64,000 nt of DNA from Bacteroidota bacterium (GCA_023417935.1 JAEZDY010000001.1:124001-188000), one strand, 5' to 3'. Shown: positions 44,938 to 54,374, counted from the first letter of the stretch. A program made the numbers and translations. Notes: generated by a model not told the origin, from the letters alone.

Positions 44938-44945
44938 CAAAGATA
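44938..44945 (-). promoter_or_regulatory. -7 box for the T9SS cargo gene
   Basis: Minus-strand TATCTTTG fits TAnnTTTG. Transcription start near 44931 gives a leader of about 18 nt to ATG 44913. Confidence 0.4.
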
Positions 44946-45064
44946 CTTCAAATACATATTCGTATGCACGCTATCCATAGTTCACAGGGGAAGTAAATGG
45001 TTGGTCAGTTATTTCACGAGGTGAAGGTGACTAAATCAGTCCTTATAGTTTTATATAATAGAAC

Positions 45065-45090
45065 AAAAAAAAGACGCATTTTACTGCATC
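45065..45090 (-). terminator. Putative terminator after RNase P RNA
   Basis: On the minus strand GATGC, an 8-nt loop and GCGTC (one G-U pair) are followed by a run of eight T. It lies about 65 bases beyond the rnpB 3' end. Confidence 0.5.
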
Positions 45091-45154
45091 CTTTCATAAG
45101 AGCTGTTCCTAAGCTGCTAAACAACTATTTGATAATCAATAAAAAACGGTACCG

Positions 45155-45538
45155 TTCAATGCTGTAAGCGGGGTTCTGTTTCAGGTAAAACCTGATTTCT
45201 GTCATTTATCTAGTTCCGGAGTCACCTCCGGAATCAAACGACCTACCCCCCTGAAAAGAGCGGGCAACTCTTTGTCGCCTTTGCAGGAGACCTTCAGGTA
45301 TATTTGGTCTTTCAATCCATAAGGTTTACCCGTAAAGTCAGTTACCTGACGATACCGTGGGCTCTTACCCCACATTTTCACCCTTACCGGTGAAGTAAAC
45401 TTCACTTAGGCGGTTGTTTTCTGTGGCACTTGCTGTTTCCGCCGGTTGCGGAACCTTCCCGTTAGGAAGTATGGCGCCCTTTATTGCCCCGACTTTCCTC
45501 TTAAAGAATTTAATCTTCAAGCGACAGAACACATTGAT
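45155..45538 (-). ncRNA. rnpB: RNase P RNA (bacterial class A)
   Basis: The minus strand carries the universally conserved blocks of the RNase P ribozyme in order: GAGGAAAGTC (plus 45491-45500), CACAGAAA with AACCGCC (near 45411-45426), AGGGTGAAAATGTGGGGTAAGAG read in two parts (near 45363-45387), and the 3' GAACCCCGCTTACAG (near 45163-45178). TCAATG at the 5' end (45532-45537) pairs with CATTGA at the 3' end (45156-45161), forming helix P1 and fixing the limits within a few bases. It is the catalytic RNA that matures tRNA 5' ends. Reading frames over it are spurious. Confidence 0.95.
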
Positions 45539-45569
45539 TTTTCCGTTTTTCAAACAACTTTTAACTATA

Positions 45570-45577
45570 CAAAGTTA
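45570..45577 (-). promoter_or_regulatory. -7 box of rnpB
   Basis: Minus-strand TAACTTTG fits TAnnTTTG about 32 bases before the deduced 5' end of the RNase P RNA. The -33 region lies inside a 21-nt tandem array. Confidence 0.45.
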
Positions 45578-45581
45578 CAAC

Positions 45582-45665
45582 AAATTACGGGCCAGTAAAC
45601 CCAAATCACGGTCCAGTAAACTAAAATTACGAGTCAATAAACCAAAATTACGAGCCATTAGCCGA
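45582..45665. repeat. 21-nt tandem array, 4 copies, upstream of rnpB
   Basis: Four units of exactly 21 nt begin AAATTACGGGCCAGTAAACCC (45582), AAATCACGGTCCAGTAAACTA (45603), AAATTACGAGTCAATAAACCA (45624), AAATTACGAGCC... (45645). The period is two DNA helical turns. The array starts five bases upstream of the rnpB -7 box, covering the region where -33 contacts would fall. Confidence 0.85.
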
Positions 45666-45691
45666 ATGAGACTTTAGCTCACACCCGACTA

Positions 45692-46816
45692 TTAAACCCT
45701 GTTATCAGTATGTATCGCAATTTCAATTGCACCATTACCATAATGTACAAAGGGAGCCTTGCGAAGTTCAATATGCTCGTAGTCCTTGATTTTGCCTATT
45801 ATTGCCGACTTTAGAATTCCATTGCCGATGCCATGAATAAATATCACCTTCCGGTAGTTGAATGAAATGGCACTTTCAAGCATTCTTACAAAATAGTCAA
45901 CCTGGTATTGAAGAATTTCATTCTGAGGCATGGTTGAATAGTCAGTGCGAAGTGCCGAAATGTGCAAATCAACTTCTGCTTCACGGGGACCTGTCCGATG
46001 TTTGTCAATTAATGCTGTTGGTGTTATCACATCAAGCTTTTGTTTCACAGCAGGATCAATATTCATCTTGTTGAAATGATCTCCGGCGGTTATTCTCTGC
46101 GAAACTAGATCACCCAAATGAAGGATGATAGCTTTGCTTCCGGTTAATCTAAAATCATGATAACCTGTGTCCTTGAAAAAGCGAGATGGTTTTATTTTGA
46201 AATGAGCATGCAGTGGCTGCAGCAGCTCAGTCATTTCATGTGCGTAAAACATTACCTGCACTACTCCATTCGACCATGCTTCTAAATCTTCACGAGTTAT
46301 AGTTTCAATATGGTATTTTGAATATGCAGGTACCACTTCATAGCTTACTCCTGCATAATGTCCATTCTCTTCTTCTAAAAGGAATGAAAAAATCGCCTCA
46401 TATTCAGTGTTATTCACCAGGAATATATCAAGATTCCCTGTGATAAGCCATTTTTGGTCTTGCGGTTCCCAAATAAGGTAAATGCCTTCAGCTAAACCTG
46501 CGCCTGATTGCCGGTACAATGCTGAAACAGGGTCATTGGCTTCTTTTTCTTCTGCAATTTCTTCAGTTGCCTTTCTCTCTTGTTCAGGGGCACTCACATT
46601 ATTTCCGGGAGTTTTAACCTTAACATTCACTGGCCTGTCGAAGAAGCGGTCAGCTGCACCATCAGGATCAATCTTTATAAGGTCGTTCGCCATCACCGGC
46701 ACTTCAAAACCCTCTTCAATAGCAACGTGTACCAGGCTTGTGCTCACTAGCCGGGTTACAATTCCGCCCCCCTTCTCATTCAGAAATCTTACTTTATCAC
46801 CTACCTTTAATTCCAT
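45692..46816 (-). CDS. DUF2027/Smr-domain protein
   Basis: The 374-residue cytoplasmic protein begins with a KOW/SH3-like segment (MELKVGDKVRFLNEKGGGIV). A DUF2027 region follows (about 100-270) and the protein ends in an Smr domain: EVDLHISALRTDY (the DLH motif), VIFIHGIGNGILKSAI (HGxGxG), and APFVHYGNGAIEI. Smr domains are nucleases related to the MutS2 C-terminus and nick RNA or branched DNA. The Bacteroidota-specific N-terminal part has no assigned role. A -7 box TAATTTTG (plus 46851-46858, minus strand) lies 35 bases upstream. Confidence 0.88.
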   Translation of the reverse strand: MELKVGDKVRFLNEKGGGIVTRLVSTSLVHVAIEEGFEVPVMANDLIKIDPDGAADRFFDRPVNVKVKTPGNNVSAPEQERKATEEIAEEKEANDPVSALYRQSGAGLAEGIYLIWEPQDQKWLITGNLDIFLVNNTEYEAIFSFLLEEENGHYAGVSYEVVPAYSKYHIETITREDLEAWSNGVVQVMFYAHEMTELLQPLHAHFKIKPSRFFKDTGYHDFRLTGSKAIILHLGDLVSQRITAGDHFNKMNIDPAVKQKLDVITPTALIDKHRTGPREAEVDLHISALRTDYSTMPQNEILQYQVDYFVRMLESAISFNYRKVIFIHGIGNGILKSAIIGKIKDYEHIELRKAPFVHYGNGAIEIAIHTDNRV

Positions 46817-46997
46817 ATTCCTTTACTCTAAAAGTTAATAATTAATGCTGCAAAATTACATCATTTAGGCATGGGTTAATATTTAAAATATGGGTATGAT
46901 TGGTTTCACATCAACGGGGTCAATGTGGTTGCGGCATGTGTGAGTATATTTTGTAAATTCGTGTACTAAATAACTATAAAAGCTAAAGGGGAGTAAA

Positions 46998-48173
46998 ATG
47001 CGCTACCTTGTTTTGTTAATCGTATTTATTGTTCTAAGCTCATGCAAAGAAAAGGAACCGGTAAAGCCTGAATGGCGATCAACTCCATATGCCATAATAA
47101 TTCCAAAATATTTCCCTACCAAGCTCAATATTCCTGCCGACAATCAACTTACAGTTGAGGGAATAGCACTCGGCAGATATCTGTTTTATGATGGGCGACT
47201 ATCAGGTAGAATTCACCAGGACTCTCTCATGACATGTGCTAGCTGCCATGTTCAATCGCAGAACTTCCGGCCTGGCCTTGATCATCATGCTTTCAACAAT
47301 GGAATGCCTGTGGGCATAAAGGGAGTAGCAACCAGTCATGCTGCTTTACCATTGGTTAACCTGATATGGAATAGTAACGGATATACCTGGAATGGGGCAG
47401 TACACTCAACAAGTGGAGGGGAATCCATTAGTGGAGTAACTGGAAATATTGAGCGCATTGTGCTTGAAACCATTATACATCCTGCTGAACTTGCCGGAAC
47501 CTTCAAGCAAACGGTTGATCTGATTCAAAGTATTAATGGATATCCGAAGTTATTTTATGAGGCTTTTGGCACTGAAGAAGTCACTTCTGAAAGAATAGCG
47601 AAAGCCATATCACAGTTTGTGAGGAGTCTTATCTCAACTGACTCACGTTTTGACAGATATATGCGCGGTGAGCTTCAGTTGACAACAGAGGAGCTTGAAG
47701 GGTTGGTTTTATTTACAACTGAAGAAGGGGCCGATTGCTTTCATTGCCATGGCAGTGACGGTAACCTGTTGTTCACCACTAACCTCTTTTACAATAACGG
47801 TAAGGATACCATTTTTAATTCCATTGATGACAGGTATAAAATTACTGGTAATAAGGCAGATATAGGTGCCTACAAAGCGACTACCCTGAGAAACATTGCT
47901 GTGGGCGGGCCTTATATGCACGATGGCAGGTTTAAAACATTGGACGAAGTTATTGATTACTATTCACATGATGTTAAGATGTCAGATCATATTAATCCAC
48001 TTATGCATCATGCTTCCATGGGTGGAGTTCAACTAACACCTTCAGAAAAACACAGTCTGAAAGCTTTTTTATCATCACTTACGGATGAGAATTTCTTAAC
48101 TAATCCTGATTTTGGGGCTCCTGAGGTATTTCCAGATGGGAAATCGTATGAAGAAGTAAAAGGTAATTACTAA
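46998..48173 (+). CDS. Di-heme cytochrome c peroxidase / MauG-family lipoprotein
   Basis: The 391-residue lipoprotein (lipobox IVLSSC, Cys16) has two c-type heme sites: CASCH (80-84) and CFHCH (247-251). A distal-ligand region GGPYMHDGRFKTLDEVI sits near 310. The layout matches bacterial di-heme peroxidases, which reduce hydrogen peroxide in the periplasm using electrons from small redox proteins, or MauG-like enzymes. A good Shine-Dalgarno (AGGGGAG, five bases before ATG) supports the start. It suggests some exposure to oxygen or peroxide. It converges on a flavodoxin gene. Confidence 0.92.
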   Translation: MRYLVLLIVFIVLSSCKEKEPVKPEWRSTPYAIIIPKYFPTKLNIPADNQLTVEGIALGRYLFYDGRLSGRIHQDSLMTCASCHVQSQNFRPGLDHHAFNNGMPVGIKGVATSHAALPLVNLIWNSNGYTWNGAVHSTSGGESISGVTGNIERIVLETIIHPAELAGTFKQTVDLIQSINGYPKLFYEAFGTEEVTSERIAKAISQFVRSLISTDSRFDRYMRGELQLTTEELEGLVLFTTEEGADCFHCHGSDGNLLFTTNLFYNNGKDTIFNSIDDRYKITGNKADIGAYKATTLRNIAVGGPYMHDGRFKTLDEVIDYYSHDVKMSDHINPLMHHASMGGVQLTPSEKHSLKAFLSSLTDENFLTNPDFGAPEVFPDGKSYEEVKGNY

Positions 48174-48183
48174 TCAATCTGTA

Positions 48184-48663
48184 TCAGTTCTCCTTTGATA
48201 GGGTGTCCTTTAACCACTTTTCAGCTCTTTCAGTTTCACCTTCAAGAAGTGGACCTTCCCTATCAGAAACAATAAATCCTTCAGCCCCAACTATTAATGC
48301 GCCTTTCTTTTTGAGCTTCTTAGAAATAGGTGATGTAGCATACCCGCCTCTATTGACGAGCCATTTCAGGAATTTACTGTCAATGCTGTTCAGGTCAATC
48401 CTGGTATCAAACACAACAGTCTTTTTATTCTTTACACTTTCAGGATCAACCTTATCAAGAAACTCAAGCATTGGCTTGCTCGCATTGAAATTTTGGGTCG
48501 GTGAACCTACAATCAGAGTTGAAGCGTTCTTGAGAAGATCATTATTAATTTCATTAACCCTCATTTCAACTAGCTCATTCCCCAATTTTCTTGCAGTTTC
48601 AGCTAATTTATGAGCTATAATTGCTGTATTCCCAAATAATGAATCGTAAACCAGAACTATCAT
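48184..48663 (-). CDS. Flavodoxin-family protein
   Basis: The 159-residue protein has the FMN phosphate-loop motif YDSLFGNTAIIAHKL (about 6-20), as in flavodoxins (T/S-x-T/F-G-N-T). It continues with TLIVGSPTQNFNASKPMLEFL, VVFDTRIDLN and a C-terminal GALIVGAEGFIVSDREGPL. It is a single domain in the cytoplasm with a likely role in electron transfer. It is closer to flavodoxin-like proteins of the menaquinone-type/uncharacterised group than to classical acidic flavodoxins. Confidence 0.85.
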   Translation of the reverse strand: MIVLVYDSLFGNTAIIAHKLAETARKLGNELVEMRVNEINNDLLKNASTLIVGSPTQNFNASKPMLEFLDKVDPESVKNKKTVVFDTRIDLNSIDSKFLKWLVNRGGYATSPISKKLKKKGALIVGAEGFIVSDREGPLLEGETERAEKWLKDTLSKEN

Positions 48664-48760
48664 AAAGAAATGAATTTAACAATATTCGCGGACTTTAGCA
48701 TGGCATAAATATACAAATATTTGGTTATACCTGCTGCCATTGATACCACAATAACGGAAT

Positions 48761-49873
48761 TTATCTCTTACCTATCATAGTTATGAGTTCCAGATCAAAA
48801 GTGAAACCCAGATAACCATTTATCTTCCATGCTTTATTAGTTGGTATGGATGTTCCGGCAACCAGGACATCGCCTATGTTAAAACCATCTTTTAGTACTT
48901 CATATTCCGCAATATTTGCACCTGCATTTATGTGTACAACATCAAATAGTTTAACATTTGGGCCGATATAGAAATTCTTAAACAGGTTGTTGCCCCCGAA
49001 GCCCAGGAAAAAGCCTACATCGTATGTAAGAGCTGCATTAGGTTTACTAAGGTCTTTCACCATAAAGCTGGCTCCTGTTACATAATCGAACTCTACATTA
49101 CTTGAGTTGCGGTTATTGATTACATATACCGAAGGATTATTGACATCTTTGGGTGCTAGTATAAAGTCGGGAGTTCTGTAGTTTTTTATCGCAAAACCTT
49201 GTACTACCCTTGTTTTCTTCTTCTTATTGGTAACTGAAGTGTATCGTGATTCACAATCTTTGATCTTGAGTTCTGTGTACTTAAGTTGTTCACTGGTTTT
49301 TATAAGTAGTTTTTCAGTTTCAGTGAGCATTAATCTCACAGTATCAAGGCGGTATTCGGCTCGTGCTTTATCAGAGATAATTTTCTGAATCTCATTGTTT
49401 CGTGACACTATATCCATGTCCTTGTCATTGATATTTTTCTGAAGAAAGTTTATTTCTCTTTCCTTTCCCTCAAGCTTTGAATCAAGTGAAGATATCTGTC
49501 CTTCCAGTTTTACTTTATCGAGTATGGTACTGTTAATGGCCTCCCTGTAATGGTTTTCTTTTTGCTGGAATAATAATTCCTTTTCCCTTTGAATCCGTAA
49601 TTGTTCTTCAAGGTTATTCTCTTTGTTCTTAAGCTCCTCCGATAGATCCTTTATTTGCTGCTCACACTGGTTAATTTGTTGCTCACGCAGATTTATTTGC
49701 TGTTCACACTGGTTAATATGCTGCTCACGCAAATAAAGAAGATGGTTTACTTCATTCAAACTATCGCGCAGTCTCACAATTATAAGAGAATCAACAGTTG
49801 TTTGAGTAAATGAAGGAAGTGAAGCTGAAAGAAAAAGGGTAAGTGATATGAGCCATTTGATGGTCTGTTTCAT
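48761..49873 (-). CDS. Exported coiled-coil protein with C-terminal beta-domain
   Basis: The 370-residue protein starts at ATG 49873 with a signal peptide MKQTIKWLISLTLFLSASLPSFTQ. A long coiled coil (about 35-215) follows. Near its start it contains a repeated 14-residue phrase, INQCEQQINLREQQ, giving periodically spaced cysteines. The C-terminal 130 residues look like an outer-membrane or periplasmic beta domain (FDYVTGASFMVKDL, AALTYDVGFFLGFGGNNLFKNFYIGPNVKLF). Function unknown. An apparent 54-residue upstream extension is an artefact of a 12-nt DNA repeat. Confidence 0.65.
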   Translation of the reverse strand: MKQTIKWLISLTLFLSASLPSFTQTTVDSLIIVRLRDSLNEVNHLLYLREQHINQCEQQINLREQQINQCEQQIKDLSEELKNKENNLEEQLRIQREKELLFQQKENHYREAINSTILDKVKLEGQISSLDSKLEGKEREINFLQKNINDKDMDIVSRNNEIQKIISDKARAEYRLDTVRLMLTETEKLLIKTSEQLKYTELKIKDCESRYTSVTNKKKKTRVVQGFAIKNYRTPDFILAPKDVNNPSVYVINNRNSSNVEFDYVTGASFMVKDLSKPNAALTYDVGFFLGFGGNNLFKNFYIGPNVKLFDVVHINAGANIAEYEVLKDGFNIGDVLVAGTSIPTNKAWKINGYLGFTFDLELITMIGKR

Positions 49874-49937
49874 GATTGTGGTTTTAATATAGGTCATAAC
49901 TTGCATGAATATCATTGGTTGCAGATAATTCATCCGT

Positions 49938-49997
49938 ATGCAATATAGGATGCAAAATTGGAAGCAATACAGGATGCAATATAAGATGCAATTAGTA
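49938..49997. repeat. 12-nt tandem array, 5 copies
   Basis: ATGCAATATAGG, ATGCAAAATTGG, AAGCAATACAGG, ATGCAATATAAG, ATGCAATTAGTA in exact 12-nt phase, in the spacer between the coiled-coil and prolyl oligopeptidase genes. Confidence 0.85.
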
Positions 49998-50089
49998 GGA
50001 TCTATTAAAAGGTTGCAATTAAAGTATTGGTGCATAAAAAAGCCCTGCGAAAATACAAGGCTTTTGATTTCAATTAACTTTTAAAGCAA

Positions 50090-52204
50090 TTATAACGTAG
50101 GTTTCATTCCTAAATTATACATTATGAATGACCATACATCAGCAGCTTCATCTATCATTTTTGATACAGGTTTACCCGCACCGTGGCCTGCTTTTGTTTC
50201 TATTCTGATGAGTGTGGGATTGTTGCATGATTGCGCTTCCTGAAGTGCAGCAGCAAATTTGAATGAATGGGCGGGTACTACCCGGTCATCATGGTCAGCG
50301 GTAGTGATAAGTGTTGGAGGATAACAAGTGCCTTTTTTTAGGTTATGCAGTGGTGAATACTTTAACAAGTACCTGAACTCCTCCTCATTGTCACTTGATC
50401 CATAATCACCTGTCCATGCCCATCCAATTGTGAACTTATGGAACCGAAGCATATCCATAACACCTACAGCCGGCACAGCTGCACCAAAAAGTTCAGGCCT
50501 TTGAATCATTGTTGCGCCTACAAGCAGACCACCGTTTGAACCTCCGGCAATGGCAATTTTTTTAGCTGATGTGTACTTCTTCTCAATAAGATATTCTGCG
50601 GCGGCAATAAAGTCGTCAAACACATTTTGTTTGTTGAGTTTAGTACCTGCTTTGTGCCACTCTTCACCATATTCGCCACCTCCCCTTAAATTCACCATTA
50701 CAAAGATGCCCCCATTTTCGAGGAATACCAATCTACTAGCGCTGAATGAAGGAGTTAGGCTTACATTGAAACCACCGTAACCATATAAGTACAAAGGGTT
50801 ATTCCCATCCATTTGCATATCAGCCTTGTGCACAATAAACATAGGTACTTTGGTGCCATCCTTGCTTGTAAAAAACACTTGTTCTGATACAAATGGTTTA
50901 CTGTCAAAATCAAGCTCTGAACTAAATAATACTGATGAGCTGTTTTCCTTGACATTATATGTGTACACAGTTGAAGGGAAAGTGAATGATGTAAATGCAT
51001 AGAATGCAATATCTTCCTTTTCCTTACTATTGAATCCTGTAAGGGTGCCAATGCCAGGTAACTCCATCTCATAAAGTAAATTGCCATTAAGGTCGAAAAC
51101 ATTAGCCTGGCTTGTGGCATCCTTCATATATTGGGCAACAAATTTTCCGCCGGCAACGTGTACTTCCTGCAATACCTCATCTTTCTCGTTGATAATATCT
51201 TTCCAGTTTTCCCTGGCTGGAGCATCAAGTGATACCGCAATCAACCTGTACTTTGGTGCATCATCATTTGTGTGAATATAGAATGTGTTGCCATTATTAT
51301 GTACCACATTATATTCATAACGAAAACCATCGGCTATCTTTTTGAAATCATTGCCAGGGTCGTTAAGGTCTTTTACATACATTGCATTCCCACTTGTTGA
51401 TTCTGATTCACTAAGTATCAGGAATTTCTCGTCGTCAGTGGTTTGCACGCCATAATTACGTAATGGGTATTGATTGTTGCTGAATATTAGCTTGTCAGCA
51501 CTCTGCGGATCACCTAACTTATGATAATACACCTTGTGGTACTCATTTTTTGATGAATATTCCGCTCCCCCGGTTGGTTTGTCATACCTACTATAATAAA
51601 AACCATTTCCGTGCCATGAGATGCCTGAAAACTTAACCCATTCAAGTTTATCATTTAGCTGCTTGCCTGTTGAAGTTTCTTTTACATAAATTTCATTCCA
51701 GTCAGATCCTGAACCTGACACGGCATAAGCAAAGTACTTGCCATCCTTTGAAACTGAATAGGTTCCAAGTGCAACTGTTCCATCAGGTGAAAGCTTATTG
51801 GGATCAAGGAAAACCCTAGGTTCATCTTTAAGGTTTTCAAGTATATATAATACGCTCTGATTTTGAATCCCATTATTCTTGAAGAAGAAATAGTTACTTC
51901 CTTCATGGAAAGGAACACCATAGCGCGGATAATTCCAGAGCTGTGTCAGCCTGTCGTGTATTTGGTCTCTGTAAGGAATTTGTGAAAAATACTCGTCAGT
52001 AACCTTATTTTGGGCTTCAACCCATAGCCCTGTTTCCTTTGAATTATCATCTTCAAGCCAACGGTATGGGTCAGCAACTGTGGTTCCAAAATATGTATCA
52101 GTAACTTCTGTTTTAACCGATTCAGGGTAAATAACTGTTGTTTGTGCCTTTGCTTGTGTCATCAAGGTGATTGCTGTTAACACTGTTAAGATTGGTGCTT
52201 TCAT
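50090..52204 (-). CDS. Prolyl oligopeptidase (S9A)
   Basis: The 704-residue exported serine peptidase has a signal peptide MKAPILTVLTAITLMTQAKAQ. An N-terminal seven-bladed propeller follows (ADPYRWLEDDNSKETGLWVEAQN near its start). The alpha/beta-hydrolase domain (about 430-704) has nucleophile Ser in IAGGSNGGLLVGA, Asp in TADHDDRVVPAHS and His in TKAGHGAGKP. The enzyme cleaves peptides after proline, here in the periplasm. ATG 52204 gives a standard signal sequence. ATG 52219 would add five residues; starts farther upstream are unlikely. Confidence 0.94.
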   Translation of the reverse strand: MKAPILTVLTAITLMTQAKAQTTVIYPESVKTEVTDTYFGTTVADPYRWLEDDNSKETGLWVEAQNKVTDEYFSQIPYRDQIHDRLTQLWNYPRYGVPFHEGSNYFFFKNNGIQNQSVLYILENLKDEPRVFLDPNKLSPDGTVALGTYSVSKDGKYFAYAVSGSGSDWNEIYVKETSTGKQLNDKLEWVKFSGISWHGNGFYYSRYDKPTGGAEYSSKNEYHKVYYHKLGDPQSADKLIFSNNQYPLRNYGVQTTDDEKFLILSESESTSGNAMYVKDLNDPGNDFKKIADGFRYEYNVVHNNGNTFYIHTNDDAPKYRLIAVSLDAPARENWKDIINEKDEVLQEVHVAGGKFVAQYMKDATSQANVFDLNGNLLYEMELPGIGTLTGFNSKEKEDIAFYAFTSFTFPSTVYTYNVKENSSSVLFSSELDFDSKPFVSEQVFFTSKDGTKVPMFIVHKADMQMDGNNPLYLYGYGGFNVSLTPSFSASRLVFLENGGIFVMVNLRGGGEYGEEWHKAGTKLNKQNVFDDFIAAAEYLIEKKYTSAKKIAIAGGSNGGLLVGATMIQRPELFGAAVPAVGVMDMLRFHKFTIGWAWTGDYGSSDNEEEFRYLLKYSPLHNLKKGTCYPPTLITTADHDDRVVPAHSFKFAAALQEAQSCNNPTLIRIETKAGHGAGKPVSKMIDEAADVWSFIMYNLGMKPTL

Positions 52205-52339
52205 AATTGCATCTGTCATTTTATAAAAGTCCAAAATTAACAGTTTTGTGGTACTCTCTCGCATTTCCCCTATTAAAGAGTGCAATCATGCTTTTGTTGG
52301 CTGAAAAATTAGTTATTTTGCAGTTGCTAATCCTATACT

Positions 52340-53215
52340 ATGCAAGCAATAAAAAAAATAACGATTGTACGCCATAATTTAATGGGTAATAATGATCAGT
52401 CAGACAATGGAAACATCGTCAATGAGATATTTTATGATGAACATGGGAATGAGACTGAGCGACTGAATTACAATTTCGACGGGGACTTAGAGGAACATAT
52501 TATTGTGAAATACGAAAACAATCATGCAGTTGAAGAACGTCTTGAAATAGGAGGGGTTGTAACTGAACGTACCACACGTATCTTTGATGATAATGGCAGG
52601 GTGAAAACTGAAGAACGTCATTATATGGAGGGAGGTAGCGATGTAATCTCCTTTACCTACGAAGGTGATAACCTGGTATTGAAGCAAGTGGTTGATACTG
52701 ATGAGGAAGAAGGTGAGAAGGAGATATGGGAATATGAGGAAAATAAATTACGACGTACAGTTTCATACAATATGTTTGGAAATATTGAGTCAGAGAAGTT
52801 CTATGAGTATGATGGTGATGGATTGATAACTGAGATTACAGAAACTTCATTTCGTGATGACCTTCCCGAAAAAACTGTTTCCATTTTCAATGAAAAGGGG
52901 AACCTGACTATTGAGAAGCGATACGATAACAAAGAAAGGCTCGTTGCCCGCACAACCGTTCATTATCTGGAGAATAATAAGCCTCATATATTCGAGGAAG
53001 AAACTGTAAGAGGCAAAAAGATTACTACGCTTGAATACGATGAAGCTGGTAATAATATAACGCGGGAGGAGAACGATCAACATGGGCAAAGGATAAGTTA
53101 TGTTGAGAGGACTTTTGATGATTCAGGCAATATGCTAACAGCTGAAATAGTAATGGAGCCTACATTACAAAACCCGGGTCAGCATTACAGGCTTGAGTAC
53201 AAGTACGAATATTAA
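52340..53215 (+). CDS. YD-repeat-like protein, unknown
   Basis: The 291-residue acidic protein has no signal peptide. It is built of about ten beta-strand repeats resembling the YD/RHS pattern (IFYDEHGNETERLNY, IFDDNGRVKTEERHY, FYEYDGDGLITEITE, LEYDEAGNNITREEN, RTFDDSGNMLTAEIV). True RHS toxins and their C-terminal domains are absent. It may fold as a short beta-wrap or act as a cytoplasmic scaffold. No function can be assigned. It converges on the DNA-repair gene. Confidence 0.65.
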   Translation: MQAIKKITIVRHNLMGNNDQSDNGNIVNEIFYDEHGNETERLNYNFDGDLEEHIIVKYENNHAVEERLEIGGVVTERTTRIFDDNGRVKTEERHYMEGGSDVISFTYEGDNLVLKQVVDTDEEEGEKEIWEYEENKLRRTVSYNMFGNIESEKFYEYDGDGLITEITETSFRDDLPEKTVSIFNEKGNLTIEKRYDNKERLVARTTVHYLENNKPHIFEEETVRGKKITTLEYDEAGNNITREENDQHGQRISYVERTFDDSGNMLTAEIVMEPTLQNPGQHYRLEYKYEY

Positions 53216-53236
53216 AACCTCACCGGGCAGAACTGT

Positions 53237-53953
53237 TCATACTGATTTTTTAAATCGCAACTTTTCCTGGGCTGTCATCTTCTCACACGCATACTGGAAT
53301 ATGAGACGTGGAGCCGTGTTCTTATATTCAAGAAGGAATTGTTCTGTTGCTTCACGGTTTACTTTCCACGATTCCCTGAGAAACCATCCAACGCCTTGGT
53401 GGACTTCTCTTTCGATGTCATGCATCAGAGGTTTAATGATGTTGAATAGGACGTAAGGCTGTTCTTCCTTGATGAGTTTAATAAATGTAACGGGTACGCA
53501 TCTTCTCTTAAATTTAAACTCGGAAGTAACCCATGGAATGAAGTCCTCTTTGGTCAACACCTGGCGCTTCAGGAATACAGGAAGCGTAACCATACCCAGA
53601 TGATCAGCATGTGCCCAGTTATTAATTCCTGTTTCAAATAGTTGTCCAATCCTTTGAAATACAGTGACATCGTATTTATCTGACAAAGTTGTAAGCATGC
53701 TTAAAATAAAAGATGTCTCCTCATATTTACCTGTACTCATTAATAGCGGAGCAGCATTAAATATAAGGTCAAAATCAAGAATTCCCCTTTTTTTCAGGTC
53801 TTCCTTCTTCGCATCCATTAAAGCCTGTGTTAGTCCATAAGCATTGTATCCATCTTTGAAGTAACGGCTGTATTTCTTTACTATGGCTTCATCCGCATGT
53901 TCTTTGCAATATTGGTTTAGCTCTTTGAAGAGGTTTTCAGCATCAGTACTCAT
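53237..53953 (-). CDS. DNA alkylation repair protein (AlkD-like HEAT repeats)
   Basis: The 238-residue all-helical protein of the AlkC/AlkD-like family has HEAT repeats throughout. Examples are NWAHADHLGMVTLP (the conserved WAxxD segment), EFKFKRRCVPVTFIKLIK and VHQGVGWFLRESWK. The WxxRESW segment corresponds to the lesion-binding face. Family enzymes excise alkylated bases such as 7-methylguanine and 3-methyladenine. ATG 53953 is chosen; a longer 5' extension has no support. Confidence 0.88.
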   Translation of the reverse strand: MSTDAENLFKELNQYCKEHADEAIVKKYSRYFKDGYNAYGLTQALMDAKKEDLKKRGILDFDLIFNAAPLLMSTGKYEETSFILSMLTTLSDKYDVTVFQRIGQLFETGINNWAHADHLGMVTLPVFLKRQVLTKEDFIPWVTSEFKFKRRCVPVTFIKLIKEEQPYVLFNIIKPLMHDIEREVHQGVGWFLRESWKVNREATEQFLLEYKNTAPRLIFQYACEKMTAQEKLRFKKSV

Positions 53954-54064
53954 TCTCGCAGTTATTTTATGTAAATATATGTAATAACTATGTAATAGAT
54001 TGAGGAGGCAGAGCAATTAATTTTATTGGTTACTAACAATAATTAATCATTTAAACAAAATGCC

Positions 54065-54277
54065 ATGAAAACTACCGGAATAGTACTGCTGATTGTTGGA
54101 TTACTTCTCACCATTTACACATCATTCTCTTACTTCACAAAAGAGGAAATTATAGATATTGGCGATGTTGAAGTTACTGCAAATAAGAAGGAAAACGTCA
54201 ACTGGTCACCAATCGTTGGAGTCATTATTATGGTTGTGGGTGGAGTAGTACTCTGGCAGAGCTCACGTAAGGCATAA
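54065..54277 (+). CDS. Small two-TM membrane protein
   Basis: The 70-residue protein has hydrophobic segments at about 4-23 (GIVLLIVGLLLTIYTSF) and 49-65 (IVGVIIMVVGGVVLW), joined by a charged loop with KKEEIIDIGDVEVTANKKE. The pattern is common for small Bacteroidota envelope-stress proteins. No motif gives a function. It is divergent from the DNA-repair gene and upstream of two other short genes. Confidence 0.65.
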   Translation: MKTTGIVLLIVGLLLTIYTSFSYFTKEEIIDIGDVEVTANKKENVNWSPIVGVIIMVVGGVVLWQSSRKA

Positions 54278-54374
54278 ATGCTCTTGAAGGCATAATGCTC
54301 ACGAAAGATGTTCGCGAAAGTCATAAAGATCACCAAAGCCATAAATACTTAGTCCTTTTTATAAAGTAATTGTT

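Noticed and set aside
45202..45553. Small frames on both strands near 45.2-45.6 kb
   Set aside because: They cover the RNase P RNA, whose conserved blocks explain the sequence.
49874..50035. 54-residue N-terminal extension of the coiled-coil protein
   Set aside because: It encodes the 12-nt DNA array and precedes a perfect signal peptide at ATG 49873.
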